NCBI RefSeq assembly: GCF_001761485.1
Contig: NC_090774.1
Location: 372,001-436,000, forward strand
Source: Yarrowia lipolytica
Taxonomy: Eukaryota > Ascomycota > Dipodascomycetes > Dipodascales
Length of the DNA: 64,000 nt
Direction: 5' to 3'
A model generated the notes under the pieces. It saw only the letters and a program-made list of their open reading frames with translations. It was not told where the DNA came from and did no database searches. A program made the position numbers and the translations under genes. The number at the start of each line of letters is the position of its first letter. Position 1 is the stretch's first letter. Of the stretch, positions 1 to 11,027 are shown in pieces.

Positions 1-308
1 CTGTGACCTGATGAACGGTCTAGGGGTGGGCCAATGTCACATGGAGTCATCCACCCCACCCCTCAAAAGTCGTTCCACCATATTATTTCTCCTTGCTTAT
101 TATCTTCCCAAGAGTCTGCATGCTTGTTCCTCTCCCGCTCCAGAATTAGAAAGTCTCAACCCTGGTAAACCTGCAACCTTATGTTTAGGTTCTGTTTGGA
201 TCTCCGCTGCACACAAGGTCCAAACATTAGGCTCCTTCTTTTTACTATATACCCTTTCCACAATACTTGTACCTAACGGTGGTATCGCCTCCATATGCTC
301 TAGCCGCC
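1..308. promoter_or_regulatory. 5' region of the Inp2/vezatin-like gene
   Basis: No gene is supported in this left-edge stretch. A TATATA element lies at 246-251, about 60 bp before the ATG at 309, and is a plausible TATA box. Short open frames here start in the flank or run into the next gene in another frame and resemble no known protein. Confidence 0.4.
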
Positions 309-2597
309 ATGAACGTCATATTCGAAAACACGCCCATGGCGGACTATCTACAACAAGCAGACAACCCGGGGATGGCCGACTGGGGCCTGGACGACGAGTA
401 CGACTTTGACAGTAGCGATGAGGACCTTCTCCAGAGCTATGAGGGAAGAAGGTCCTACGAGAAGGACCCCAACGTGGAGGAAAACTTGCGAAGGATTGAT
501 GAAGAAGACGAGTACGACACAGATACCAATACAGAAAATGTCTCGTCGCCAGAGCAACAACCGTCACAACACCCGCAATCACACCCGCAAAACACGCAAC
601 GCAAGCACAGAAGATTCGCCTCAACCTCAGCTATTCAACCGCTACATTCGGCAAACGAGAATCTCATGAAGCGAGAACGCTTTCAACTGTTGCTAGCCGG
701 TGCGCTACGACAATCCCTTCCGTTGGTGGAGAACAACAGGTTCCTTGAAAAATTCAGATACATTGTGGTTACGTCCCAGCTCCTGTCAGAACAGCCACCA
801 GTGTCCAGCAAAACACCCAACTTTCCCGACGACAAGGACCTTCTGCCGGAAACTACATGGGCGACCAGCGGCGGTTGCGTGGTGGTAGTGGTGGGACTTT
901 TTTCTTGGGCAGTTCGTAAAAAGGCTATCTTCGAGGGGAAAGCACGTGCCATGGCCTCCTTTGTCGCCACCTTGTGTTTAGTGATCTTCATGTACGCGCA
1001 TTCGCGTCGAAGATTACTGCGCATTATTCGAATTAAGGCTGTTCAGTCTGCTCGGCAGTTTGTTCTCAGTTCACAGGGATTTGATGCTGCTGTACACAAG
1101 AGTTTGGGTGTTATTCACGAGGTGGAGTTCCTCTCCAAGGGTTTCTCGTTTCCTCAAAAGACTGTGGAAGGCACAGACCTTGACGTTAGACTGTGTAAGC
1201 AGCTGCGCGCGGCTCTCTCAGCCTCTCTCTACCTTAGCATTTCCTCTTTGACCCGGTCCATCCGTAAGATGCTGAACCACTGTCACAAGCTTGACCTGGA
1301 AAAGTATCTCGACATCTATGAGGTCGATGTTATGGACCTCAGTCTCTTCGTTGAAGATGATGGACCCATTCCCGAGCATGATTTCACGGCATCGTCGCCA
1401 GTCGAGGCACTTCGAAACATGGTTGACGTTCCCGAGGCCGACTTCTACGGCTCCAAGGGTGCCAATCACTCCCACAAGAACCTCAAGTTCTACCACTACA
1501 AGTTCCATCTGCTTCGACGTGTCATGCTATGCTGTCTACTGTCTATGACTGCAAGTGGCACTGATGGAAGCGAATACACGCAGTGGAAGTTGGTGTCTGG
1601 GGAACTGTCCCGGTCTGAGAAGCTACTGCGGCAACTGGACGAGTCCCTTGTCGATACCATTTACGGACTTGACCATGACGCCAAGCTACTCAGTCATTCA
1701 AGATCAGATTCCCTGTTTGGCAAAGTCATTGATTCACGAAAGGGCAGACGCCTTTCTTCTTTCAACCTTCTTTCAGAGCCTTCGTCGGCTGCATCAGAGC
1801 CCTCTAAGGAAGTCCAACAGCATCTTAAGCAGCTTTCTCGTCTTTCCTCGACTCTCAGACAGATTGAGGGACGTATGCAAATTGCCCGTGAAGGCTCCAT
1901 GTCTCACATTGAGAGCGCTTCAGCCGACGAACTCCTTACTAACTACCGTACTCTTGGAGATGACATCCAGTCACTGGCCAGCATCTGGCAGGGTGGGATG
2001 TCTTCTCTAGAGGCCAAGCTCAAAAACCCTTCTACCTCCCGCGCAGAAAAGACGCTGTCCTTCATTGAAAAGCAGCGCCATCTTTCTGATGCCACCGTGG
2101 ATACACTAGCGTCTCCGTTGTTGCAGCAGCTAGCCTCTTTAGGCTCTCCTGTGCATAACAATGACTACTCCACGGTATCTCAGGCTACCACTCTTGCCGA
2201 ATTTGAAGATGATGTCCATGGACCCGCCGCCAAGCAGTCAGCTCTGTCCAACACATATCGGGCACTTTGTGGCGACTCGACGCCCGTCTCTTCTCCACCC
2301 ATGTCTCCTACCATGCTTGAGGACGAAAATGGTATTCCCATTCAATACTCTCAGTTTGGTAAAAGACGATCCTTCCATCAACGTGACATGTCGCTGACCA
2401 CCATCCTTGAAGGTATAGCTAACAAGGACAAGGGAAAGGGACTGGGCATCGATACTTCTGGAACTGTTCATGAGCAGCGAGAGAAGCGCATCGCCCGTAT
2501 GAAAGAGGAGCGAGAACGAGAAGTTGACAATCGTGCTGCCGCTAATAGGCGAGGCAGTGTCATGCTGGAGCTCAAAACGGTCCTCGAAAACCGTTGA
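309..2597 (+). CDS. Inp2/vezatin-like membrane protein (putative myosin-binding peroxisome inheritance factor)
   Basis: The protein has 762 residues. I start it at the ATG at 309, which sits in a good context (gccgccATGa); the frame is open a little further upstream but only with a non-ATG codon. The first 120 residues are acidic and Asp/Glu rich. Two hydrophobic segments follow around residues 185-235, joined by a short basic loop. The next stretch (KSLGVIHEVEFLSKGF and the helices after it) resembles the conserved block of the vezatin/Inp2 myosin-binding family. The C-terminal third is a charged, Ser-rich, probably helical tail. In budding yeast Inp2 links peroxisomes to the class V myosin Myo2 so that the bud receives some. 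Assignment rests on the two membrane segments plus that block, so the family is fairly likely and the exact orthology is uncertain. It converges on UAP1, with 218 bp between the stops. Confidence 0.6.
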   Translation: MNVIFENTPMADYLQQADNPGMADWGLDDEYDFDSSDEDLLQSYEGRRSYEKDPNVEENLRRIDEEDEYDTDTNTENVSSPEQQPSQHPQSHPQNTQRKHRRFASTSAIQPLHSANENLMKRERFQLLLAGALRQSLPLVENNRFLEKFRYIVVTSQLLSEQPPVSSKTPNFPDDKDLLPETTWATSGGCVVVVVGLFSWAVRKKAIFEGKARAMASFVATLCLVIFMYAHSRRRLLRIIRIKAVQSARQFVLSSQGFDAAVHKSLGVIHEVEFLSKGFSFPQKTVEGTDLDVRLCKQLRAALSASLYLSISSLTRSIRKMLNHCHKLDLEKYLDIYEVDVMDLSLFVEDDGPIPEHDFTASSPVEALRNMVDVPEADFYGSKGANHSHKNLKFYHYKFHLLRRVMLCCLLSMTASGTDGSEYTQWKLVSGELSRSEKLLRQLDESLVDTIYGLDHDAKLLSHSRSDSLFGKVIDSRKGRRLSSFNLLSEPSSAASEPSKEVQQHLKQLSRLSSTLRQIEGRMQIAREGSMSHIESASADELLTNYRTLGDDIQSLASIWQGGMSSLEAKLKNPSTSRAEKTLSFIEKQRHLSDATVDTLASPLLQQLASLGSPVHNNDYSTVSQATTLAEFEDDVHGPAAKQSALSNTYRALCGDSTPVSSPPMSPTMLEDENGIPIQYSQFGKRRSFHQRDMSLTTILEGIANKDKGKGLGIDTSGTVHEQREKRIARMKEEREREVDNRAAANRRGSVMLELKTVLENR

Positions 2598-2815
2598 TTT
2601 TAATTTAATTTATTTGCATACACTTTCTAAGACTTTGAGCTGTAGGCTTCGTAGATGAGATGTACCGTAGATTGCCCAGGTATGAACAACACGGAACTAC
2701 ACAACCACATGTTCACTCTAAATTGGCATCTTCAGATGCCCGTAAATAACTTATATATGTATATACCCGCTGTATCAAAGCAATAGCACTTTTAGCAACT
2801 TCACCTTCTACCACC

Positions 2816-4255
2816 TTAGATCTCTGACTCAGACTTGATAGTCTCACCCTTACACTTCTCAAGACCCTCTCCACCGTAAGAAGTGAGAGGTGAAACCTCG
2901 ACAAGCTGCTTGCCCTCAACAATGGCACCGGCAGCCTTGACCCACCGAGCACCCTGCTCAAGAAGATGAGCTCTGGATGTCTCAGGGTCATCCTGGCCGG
3001 TTCCAGGAGCGTTCTTAAGAGGAGAGAATTCGTCAGCTCGAGCAACCTCAAGAACGGCGAACTTGGTCAGGGGGACAGTCACGAAAACATCAAAGACGAA
3101 CTGCTCCAGCTTGATACCGTTGGGAGTGGATGGCTTGACCGTCTTGCCCTCGGCGTCCACGTAGGGGATCTTCTTGTGAGCAACGTGAAAGGGGAGGATC
3201 TGCTGTCGGAACTCAAAGTTGTCCTTGGAGAACCACTCGGGAATCTTGTTGAAGAAGTTGATGGAGTAGTAGTGGTTAACAATGTTGGCTGCTCTCAACT
3301 TGAGGAGACCGGGGGCGGAGGGGTCCTCGGCCTTGGCCAGAGCATCGGAGATCTCAGAATACTCGATGACCTGGGGCTTGTCGTCTCGAGAGACAATGAG
3401 ACCGACGGATTCGGTAGCGTCTCGCTTTCGCACAACCTTGGTGGCAATGTCGACGCCTCGAGATGCAGAGAAACCCATGAAAACGGGATCGGCAACTCGG
3501 GCCAGACAGTTGTCAACACAGTAAGTGTGGATATGCTCGATTCCTCGCTTCTTCATATCGTCGAGGACACCGCTCTTGTAGAGGGCAAGATAGAGACCGC
3601 CGTTTCCATCGGGGGCGACAGCAACCTTGCCAGGGGCGTCGAGAATGATCTTACCCTCGTCAGTAAGACAAGGGAAGACACCCTGCTCGAAGAAGACAAC
3701 ATTCTTCTCGTCAAGACCAAAGTATTTGTGCCCCTTGAAGAAGGCCTCGGTAGGACCTCGAGTGGGGCCAGAGGTCATGATGTACCACGGCACGACACCT
3801 CCGCTAAGCTCCTGGATCTTGGCGATTCGCTCAGCCTGGAGTTGGAAAAGAGACTTGTGAGAGGGGAGACCAATGTCGTAGCATCCCTTTGGGGCAGAAG
3901 ATCCGAGTCGGGTTCCTTGGCCTCCAGCCATGAGCACCACAGCGACCTTATTGTCACCGATGAGCTTGAGACCGGCGTCATACCACTCTCCAGTGTACTT
4001 GCTTGTGGGGGCGTCAGGCAGGGTAGAGCCCGAGTACTCCTCAGGGATACCCTCAATTGGCGAAGTGGGGTTCTCCATGCCCTTGGCAGCCTTGGGGATG
4101 GTGTTCTCAGCGTGCCAGGTTACCTCGGTAGGGTCGATCTCAGCCAGCTGGGCCAGCAGAGAAGACTTCTCCTCGTCGGAGAGCTTGTCCCAGAACTGGA
4201 ACACCTGGCCTTGGCCAGCGTCATCATAGGTCTTCTTTAGCTGTTCGTATGACAT
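2816..4255 (-). CDS. UAP1: UDP-N-acetylglucosamine pyrophosphorylase
   Basis: The protein has 479 residues, the usual size for eukaryotic Uap1/Qri1. It joins UTP and GlcNAc-1-phosphate to make UDP-GlcNAc, the cytosolic donor for chitin, N-glycans and GPI anchors. The nucleotide-binding signature [11 protein letters not shown] lies near residues 108-118. Other family blocks are visible: [11 protein letters not shown], the long [17 protein letters not shown] stretch, and [16 protein letters not shown]. The start is the ATG at 4255 (MSYEQLKK); the eight residues before it could only begin with TTG. S. cerevisiae calls the gene QRI1. It is transcribed away from NIK1 across a 2.6-kb shared upstream region. 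Confidence 0.95.
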   Translation of the reverse strand: MSYEQLKKTYDDAGQGQVFQFWDKLSDEEKSSLLAQLAEIDPTEVTWHAENTIPKAAKGMENPTSPIEGIPEEYSGSTLPDAPTSKYTGEWYDAGLKLIGDNKVAVVLMAGGQGTRLGSSAPKGCYDIGLPSHKSLFQLQAERIAKIQELSGGVVPWYIMTSGPTRGPTEAFFKGHKYFGLDEKNVVFFEQGVFPCLTDEGKIILDAPGKVAVAPDGNGGLYLALYKSGVLDDMKKRGIEHIHTYCVDNCLARVADPVFMGFSASRGVDIATKVVRKRDATESVGLIVSRDDKPQVIEYSEISDALAKAEDPSAPGLLKLRAANIVNHYYSINFFNKIPEWFSKDNFEFRQQILPFHVAHKKIPYVDAEGKTVKPSTPNGIKLEQFVFDVFVTVPLTKFAVLEVARADEFSPLKNAPGTGQDDPETSRAHLLEQGARWVKAAGAIVEGKQLVEVSPLTSYGGEGLEKCKGETIKSESEI

Positions 4256-6903
4256 GTTTTTTGTGTTGGTTGTACTCAAACTGGGTGAGAAAGCGCTGAC
4301 ACTAAGTATTATGGCATTTGCTTCTGCTTCTCAATCTAATTTTAGTAACACCATAACACTGGAACTCTAATGCGTTAATGAAGCGAAGACGTGGTCTACG
4401 TGAGCAGACCGTGTATTGGTCTAGTGTAAGGCAAGTGAGTAACAATCCCAGATTATTTGGAAAATAATAACTCATGATTAGTTTTGTTGCCAACATTTTC
4501 GACGCCTTCACGAGTGCGGCTTTCCCATCCAGCAGCTCTCTGTGCTTCAGTCAGAAACGTGATTCCTCAGCAACCGCACAATTTTAAACAGAGTAAATAC
4601 AGTGCTTTGCATGCACATGTGCGATGTGCACATGGCGGCGTTTGCCCGGGTTTTACTTGTATACTCATTGGTCTATTCTGAGATAACCTCCTTAGATGGG
4701 TGCAGTCGGTTATCTTCTATCGGAAATAGACCGGTTTCGTGCTGTTACTACAGGGCTCATCCCGCTCGCTAAATGCCAGTCTCTCGCACTAAAGTGGGAA
4801 CCGTGTGTTTTGTACAGTGTTCCGTGCATGTAATTTAGGCCTTAAAGATGACGTGGACACACACTCAGCGTGTCGAGACCCCTGAAAATGACATACTACG
4901 TGTATAATATGTGAAGGAGGTGTATATTTTGTTTCAAGTCCCGGTTGAGAGACCCGAAGTCCAGTGTTTGTCTAACACGACCGTGGTCTATCTCGCCAAC
5001 CACACGGGGGTTAAGGGACAGTAGTTCCCCACCTAACCGAGCTAAATTGCTTCGACTGGCCATTTAGGTTGCGTCTGCTGCGGGCTGTCAGTCACTTATT
5101 GTGGTCAAATGGAACAGGTAATGTGATTCTGTTTCGTCTTGTATACACTGATTATTCTCAGAAGAAGTTAGGCTGTATATGTTCTTTATATGGTAAGTGA
5201 TCCATATCCTTTCTTAGGTGCGTTTCTCAAGAACCGGAGACACCCACTAACACATTTTCACCCAACAGGGAATCAAGTAATACTTAGACTTTAAATCAAT
5301 TAAATACCTGAAATATTTACAAATAAAACTCCCATCGGAACCTCTGACTCTATGACACCCCACAGCGCCTTTTGCTAATATTATGAGGGTACCAGCTTTC
5401 TAAGGCACCGAATCAGGCTACAGATACCGTGTTTATTTTTAACCGATTTGCTTTTCCAAACTACTGTACCTCGTTCACCCCATATCGAGGCTGTTTCATC
5501 CCTGCTCATAGCTAGCCGTTGCTTCGGAGTCCCCAATAACCGTTTTATCTACTGCACGTCAAGCGTACTGCATTAACCGTCGATTCAGGATAAACAGTAC
5601 TGTATCAGTATATTTTCTGTACCCTCATTTGGCTCAATTAAACGAATGCAGTATCTCAAACGGTCAGTCAACTCAATAAGGGTGTAGTTTCCATATTAAT
5701 AATATTTCTGACACACTGTTGGGCATACCGAAAAGTGGTCCACAGGAGTGAATGTATGATGGGTGCAATATTGGTTCCTGTTTCATCCGCATGACGTCAT
5801 ACAGCTAATATTGCTGTAGATTCCTGAAGCGTCATTAAATATCCCAGGGAAAGAAGAGCAGCATGGGACTGGACAATACCAGCGCGCGTAACACGTATTT
5901 ATCAAACAAGGGTTGGCATATTGGTTGCTTCCTCAGCAAGTCGCAGGCTAGTAAGGGTGGATCGCCCCTGTTCCTGCAGGTGCCTGATAGAGGGGAGCCG
6001 CTGGAAGACATTGAAGGTTCGACGATTCCCTTTTCAGGTTATGGTTTTTTATGACGGTGGCATACGTCCTTGGGTACAAGATATGCACCCGCTACTCTAG
6101 CCCGCTACAACCAAGAGTGTATGGAGTAGCCGTCAAGTGCGAGCTCTGGACTCTGTTAGTTTGGCTGTGTAAGATATGGTATCTACCTGATCCGTTTGCA
6201 ATTTCTATTGGGTTGCGTGGATGTAATCTCTATTGTCCCTGCACTACAACACACTTTTACGTAATGTGCGCGCTGCACTCTCTTCTTTGACTCAGATGCG
6301 TCGGACATAAAACCAACTCCGACAAACAAACGATTATATAGAGGAGAAGACCGACACCGAATTTGAAGGGCTGTCAAGGGCCATTTATACCACAAGCTCC
6401 CGTCTCGCAAGACCGTAGTGACGTGGCGGAAATTGCGCTAACTCCAACATTCCCTGCCGGGTAATATCAAACGTCATACGGCGTTTTGGGTGAAGGGATA
6501 TAAACGGAACCCTGGATTGGTGGGGGGGATAAACAACATACAGGGATGCTATTTCTGGCTTTTAGTCCGTTTTTCCTGTGGCGCAATGGAATCGTATTGG
6601 GGTGACAGTGACGACGGCTCCCTAATACATAGTGCGACGCAGGAACCCCTCGTTTATTTATATCTAGGCCTCCTGGCTCTCCCTCTCTTTGGAGCTCCAC
6701 CTCAGACCCTATTACTGCTTGTCCATCCACTCCCCTACAACGACGAAGAGACCGAACCTTATAAATCTTTGTGTCCTGTGAAAGCGAGCCAGGAGCAGAA
6801 GCGAAGCTGCACGCTGCAAAATTCCGAATTCAAAAATCTCAGCACTCCTCACGGCAGATATCGCCACCGACATTACGAGACGAAATTGCACTGCTCAGGT
6901 ACT
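4256..6903. promoter_or_regulatory. 2.6-kb divergent intergenic region, UAP1/NIK1
   Basis: No gene is supported here. Short open frames are found at 5863-6290 and 6490-7101, but they have no recognisable domain. A TATAAATC element at 6760-6767 lies about 140 bp before the NIK1 ATG. One intron-like set of signals (GTAAGT at 5193, CTAAC at 5247, CAG ending at 5268) has no coding exon around it. A long upstream region suits a signalling gene with complex control, but that is inference. Confidence 0.4.
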
Positions 6904-9900
6904 ATGGTGAGTTTGATTACCCCGCGCCACCCCGGCTTAGACATCGTGGACACGGTCACCTGCCAACGACACCCTACGAGACCCCCCACTAACACAGAAC
7001 TGCGCACACTGCAACGCCGGCTCGGACGACGACGCCTACTTCGCTATTTGCGAGGTGGTGCACAAGATCTCTCAAATCATTGGCACAAATTCCAAAATTG
7101 ACAAGGATGTGACCGACAATCTTCCGGGCGAGAAAACCCCAGCCAAGAAGCTTCTCGCCATCCAGCTGGACCGACTCCAGGCCTCCGTCCAGCAGCTGGT
7201 GGACGAGCGAGGCGCTCTGGAGCAGAACGAAGCCCCCTCAGCCCCATTTTCTCCCCCAGAAAACTACTACACTGTCCCAACATACACACAGGCGTCTGTG
7301 GACTCGCTTATATCGGAGGCCAAGTCTGCAGGTAAATTTGAATCGTCGCACCCCGACCACCACATGTACCAGTTGCTCAAGGCCCTCAATGCGAAGGTCT
7401 ATTCACAGCAGCGAGAAATCGCTCTGCACAGCGGTGCAGTCGTGGCGTTGGAGCGGGACCTCAGCCAGACCAGAAATATTCTCAATTCTTTCACAGAAAC
7501 AATCGCACCGGGCGAAAAGCGAGTGGTGGACACAGACCTTCTGGACCGAGAGCTGCGAAAGTCTCAAACAGCAAACCGCGCCTTTCAGAAGGCGCTGATG
7601 GAGATTGGAGAGGTTGTCTTTGCCGTCGCGCAAGGTGACCTGTCCAAGAAGGTTACTATTCACGACCAGGAGATGGACCCCGAAATTGTCAAATTCAAGG
7701 AAACAATCAACAAAATGATGAGCCAACTGCAACGATTCGCTTCCGAAGTTACCCGTGTGGCCACAGAGGTAGCAGGAGGAACGCTAGGAGGACAGGCAGA
7801 AGGAGAAGGAACAGTTGGTGTGTGGCGAGAGCTTACTGATAACGTCAACGTCATGGCCTCAAATCTTACAAACCAGGTGCGAGAAATCGCTGATGTTACT
7901 CGAGCTGTTGCCCAGGGTGATTTATCGCGGAAGATTAATGTCCACGCACAAGGAGAGATTCTGGAACTGCAAAAGACTATCAATACCATGGTGGAACAAC
8001 TACGTACGTTCGCCTTCGAGGTCACGCGAGTGGCCAGAGAAACAGGTGTGGAAGGAAGACTGGGTGGCCAGGCCCAGATCGAAGGTGTCGAAGGTATTTG
8101 GAGAGAGCTCACTGACAATGTCAACGCCATGGCTTCTAACCTGACTGACCAAGTGCGAAATATCGCCAACGTCACTACTGCTGTCGCAAGAGGAGATTTG
8201 TCTCAAAAGGTGTCTGCTGACTGTAAGGGAGAAATTCTTGATTTGAAGTCTACCATCAACAAAATGGTGGACCGATTGCAGAACTTCGCGCTGGAAGTTA
8301 CTACACTGGCTCGATCAGTCGGTACTGAGGGTATTCTGGGTGGGCAGGCCAAGGTCGAGGATGTGGAGGGTGCATGGAAGGAGATCACTGAAAATGTCAA
8401 CGTGATGGCATCTAACTTGACCACCCAGGTCCGAAGCATTGCCCACGTTACCACAGCAGTCGCCCAGGGTGACCTGTCACAGAAGATTGATGTGCATGCT
8501 CAGGGAGAAATGCTTGCCCTGAAGTCCACTATCAACAAAATGGTGGATCGTCTGCAGGTGTTCGCCTCTGAGGTGACTCGAGTGGCCAAGGATGTCGGTA
8601 TCGACGGTAAGCTTGGTGTGCAGGCTCAGGTCTCCGATGTCGACGGTCTTTGGAAGGAGATTACCACTAACGTCAACACCATGGCGGCCAACCTGACTAC
8701 CCAGGTTCGAGCCCTGGTGCAGATTACTGCCGCTGCTACAGACGGTGACTTCACCCGATTCATCACCGTCGAAGCCTCTGGAGAGATGGATGCCCTGAAG
8801 ACCAAGATTAACCAGATGGTTCTGAACCTGCGAGAGTCCATTCAGCGAAACACTGCGGCTAGGGAAGCTGCCGAGTTGGCCAACAGAGCCAAATCCGAGT
8901 TCCTGGCCAACATGTCTCATGAAATTCGAACCCCCATGAATGGTATTATTGGTATGACGCAATTGACACTCGACACTGAGCTCACTCAGTACCAGCGAGA
9001 GATGCTGAGTATCGTCCACAATCTGGCTAACTCGCTGCTCACAATCATTGATGACATCCTGGATATTTCCAAGATTGAAGCTAACCGGATGACTATCGAA
9101 AAGATTGCCTTCTCTCTGCGAGGCACTGTCTTTGGTGCCCTCAAGACCTTATCCGTCAAGGCAAATGAGAAGCCTCTGGATCTTGTCTACAAGGTGGACA
9201 ACACCTTCCCTGATAACCTGGTTGGTGACTCTTTCCGTTTACGTCAGGTTATTCTCAATCTTGTTGGTAACGCCATCAAGTTCACCGAGTCCGGAGAAGT
9301 CGCTTTGTCTGTGCGAAAGGCTGATGATCAACGCCCTGGTTCCCCCGATGAGATGATGATTGAGTTCTGCGTGTCTGATACTGGTATCGGTATCCAGTCT
9401 GACAAGCTGGACGTTATTTTCGACACTTTCTGCCAGGCTGATGGTTCTACCACCAGAAAGTTCGGAGGTACCGGTCTTGGACTCTCTATTTCCAAGCGAC
9501 TCATCAATCTGATGGGTGGAGACATATGGGTCAAGTCCGAGTACGGCAAGGGTTCTCAGTTCTTCTTTACCCTTGCTGTGCAGCCTGCGGACAGTGGACT
9601 TTCTCAGCTTCTGGACAACATTGCACCTTTCCGAAACCACTACGTTTTGTTCATCAACACTGAGCACGAGCAAGAAGTCGTCGACCAGCTCGTCGACAAC
9701 ATGCAACGACTCAACCTCAATGCTTGGGTGGTCGACTCTCTGGAAGAGGCTCCTCTGCCAGAAGACCGATCTGGTCCCAAGTTCGATACAATCATTGTGG
9801 ACTCTCTGGAGGTAGCTACCAAGCTGCGAACTCTCAACCATCTCAAGTACATTCCTTTGATACTACTTCATCCCTGTATCCCTCAAGTGAACCTCAAGAT

Positions 9901-10807
9901 CTGTCTTGATCTCGGTATCACCTCTTACGGTAACACTCCCTGTTCTACCAACGATATTGGTAACGTGCTGTTGCCTGCTTTGGAGTCTCGTGCCGCACCT
10001 CTCAACTCTGACGGTCAGATGAAGTTCCAGATTCTGCTTGCTGAGGATAACGTTGTCAACCAGAAGCTGGCTGTGCGAATTCTGGAGAAGCACCAGCACC
10101 GAGTTGAGGTTGTCGAAAACGGCTATGAGGCATTTGAGGCCATCAAGAAGAAGCGATACGACGTTGTTTTGATGGATGTTCAGATGCCTGTAATGGGTGG
10201 ATTCGAGGCCACAGCCAAGATTCGGGAATGGGAGAAGCAGAATATCACTATTCGAACCAGAACTCCCATTGTGGCTCTCACTGCACATGCAATGCTTGGG
10301 GATCGGGAACGATGCATGCAAGCTCAGATGGATGAGTACCTGAGTAAACCTCTTAAGCCTGCTCTTCTGGTGCAGACCATCAACAAGTGTGTGCACTCAG
10401 TTAACCAGCTTAGAAGCTTGGCGCTCGGCCCTACCTCGACCTCTTCTGTGAATCAGATTCTCAGTCGAAGTGGGCAACACAAGAGCGCCGTGGCTGCCTC
10501 TTCTTCTGCTGCCTCTGCATCCATGCTACCCTATGTGGCACCTCAACCCACATCTCCCGTCTTGTCGCCATCATTAGAGGACGCCATTATTAAAACCACA
10601 GATGGCGTCGTGTCAAAGAGCCCACTTCCCCCAAGTCAGTCGAAGCCTCGACCTACCATTGAGCAGCGGTCACGTACGGTGACCTCTGTGCCCCATGTGG
10701 ATTACCCCGAAAATGGCGGCGCACGAATTGTCGCAATTGATGAGGGCACCGAACCCGAGAAAGAAAGTGAACAGCCTCCCTCCAACAGACGAGTAAACAG
10801 TAATTGA
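6904..10807 (+). CDS. NIK1: Group III hybrid histidine kinase (Nik1/Os-1 type)
   Basis: This is a cytosolic two-component osmosensor kinase feeding the HOG MAP-kinase pathway, the class through which phenylpyrrole and dicarboximide fungicides act. The ATG at 6904-6906 is followed directly by an intron (GTGAGT at 6907 to CTAACACAG ending 6997); exon 2 runs 6998-10807, giving 1270 residues beginning MNCAHCNAG. An unspliced reading offers only a GTG start at 7055 and loses 20 residues. Five HAMP units with motif AVAQGDLS begin at nucleotides 7622, 7904, 8180, 8456 and 8732. The H-box [10 protein letters not shown] carries the phospho-accepting His near residue 642. N and G boxes ([26 protein letters not shown]) follow, then a receiver domain with Asp near residue 1061 (VLMDVQMP). 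There is no membrane segment. The C-terminal 180 residues are Ser/Pro rich. It converges on ALG3. Confidence 0.95.
6907..6997 (+). other. NIK1: NIK1 intron 1, directly after the ATG
   Basis: This 91-base intron begins GTGAGT and ends CTAACACAG, the canonical Yarrowia signals. It separates the initiator ATG from all other codons. Removing it puts the ATG in frame with AACTGCGCACACTGC and the rest of the kinase. Confidence 0.88.
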
Positions 10808-10922
10808 TAGACTAATATATTTATGAGCGATGTTACGATGAGAGAATGTGTAAAAACAGTGGTTACTTGGATTATTTTGTAGAGTACAAAAAAGTTAATA
10901 GTGTCACGGAACAGTGGACAAT

Positions 10923-11027
10923 TTAAGCCTTCTTTTTTTTGTTCTTCGTCTTGGGTTTTTTCGCAGCTGACGAAGCTTTTGGGGCATCAGCATCGATAAC
11001 AGTCTCATCTGGTCCGTCCTTGAGAGC
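10923..11027 (-). other. In-frame 34-codon extension after the ALG3 stop
   Basis: After the TAG the same frame stays open for 34 codons (ALKDGPDETVIDADAP, then an Ala/Ser/Lys-rich stretch to KNKKKKA) and closes with TAA. Composition is protein-like, with acidic then lysine-rich segments. It could be a read-through tail, the former C-terminus cut off by a recent nonsense change, or a base-call error. I cannot choose between these from sequence alone. Confidence 0.5.

Noticed and set aside
2966-4240. Long open frame (424 codons) on the plus strand opposite UAP1
   Set aside because: It lies wholly antisense to a well-conserved enzyme. Its Leu/Val/Gly-rich translation has no domain and follows from codon bias on the other strand.
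5193-5268. Intron-like signals GTAAGT, CTAAC and CAG in the UAP1/NIK1 gap
   Set aside because: The branch-to-acceptor distance is too long for this species and no coding sequence lies on either side.
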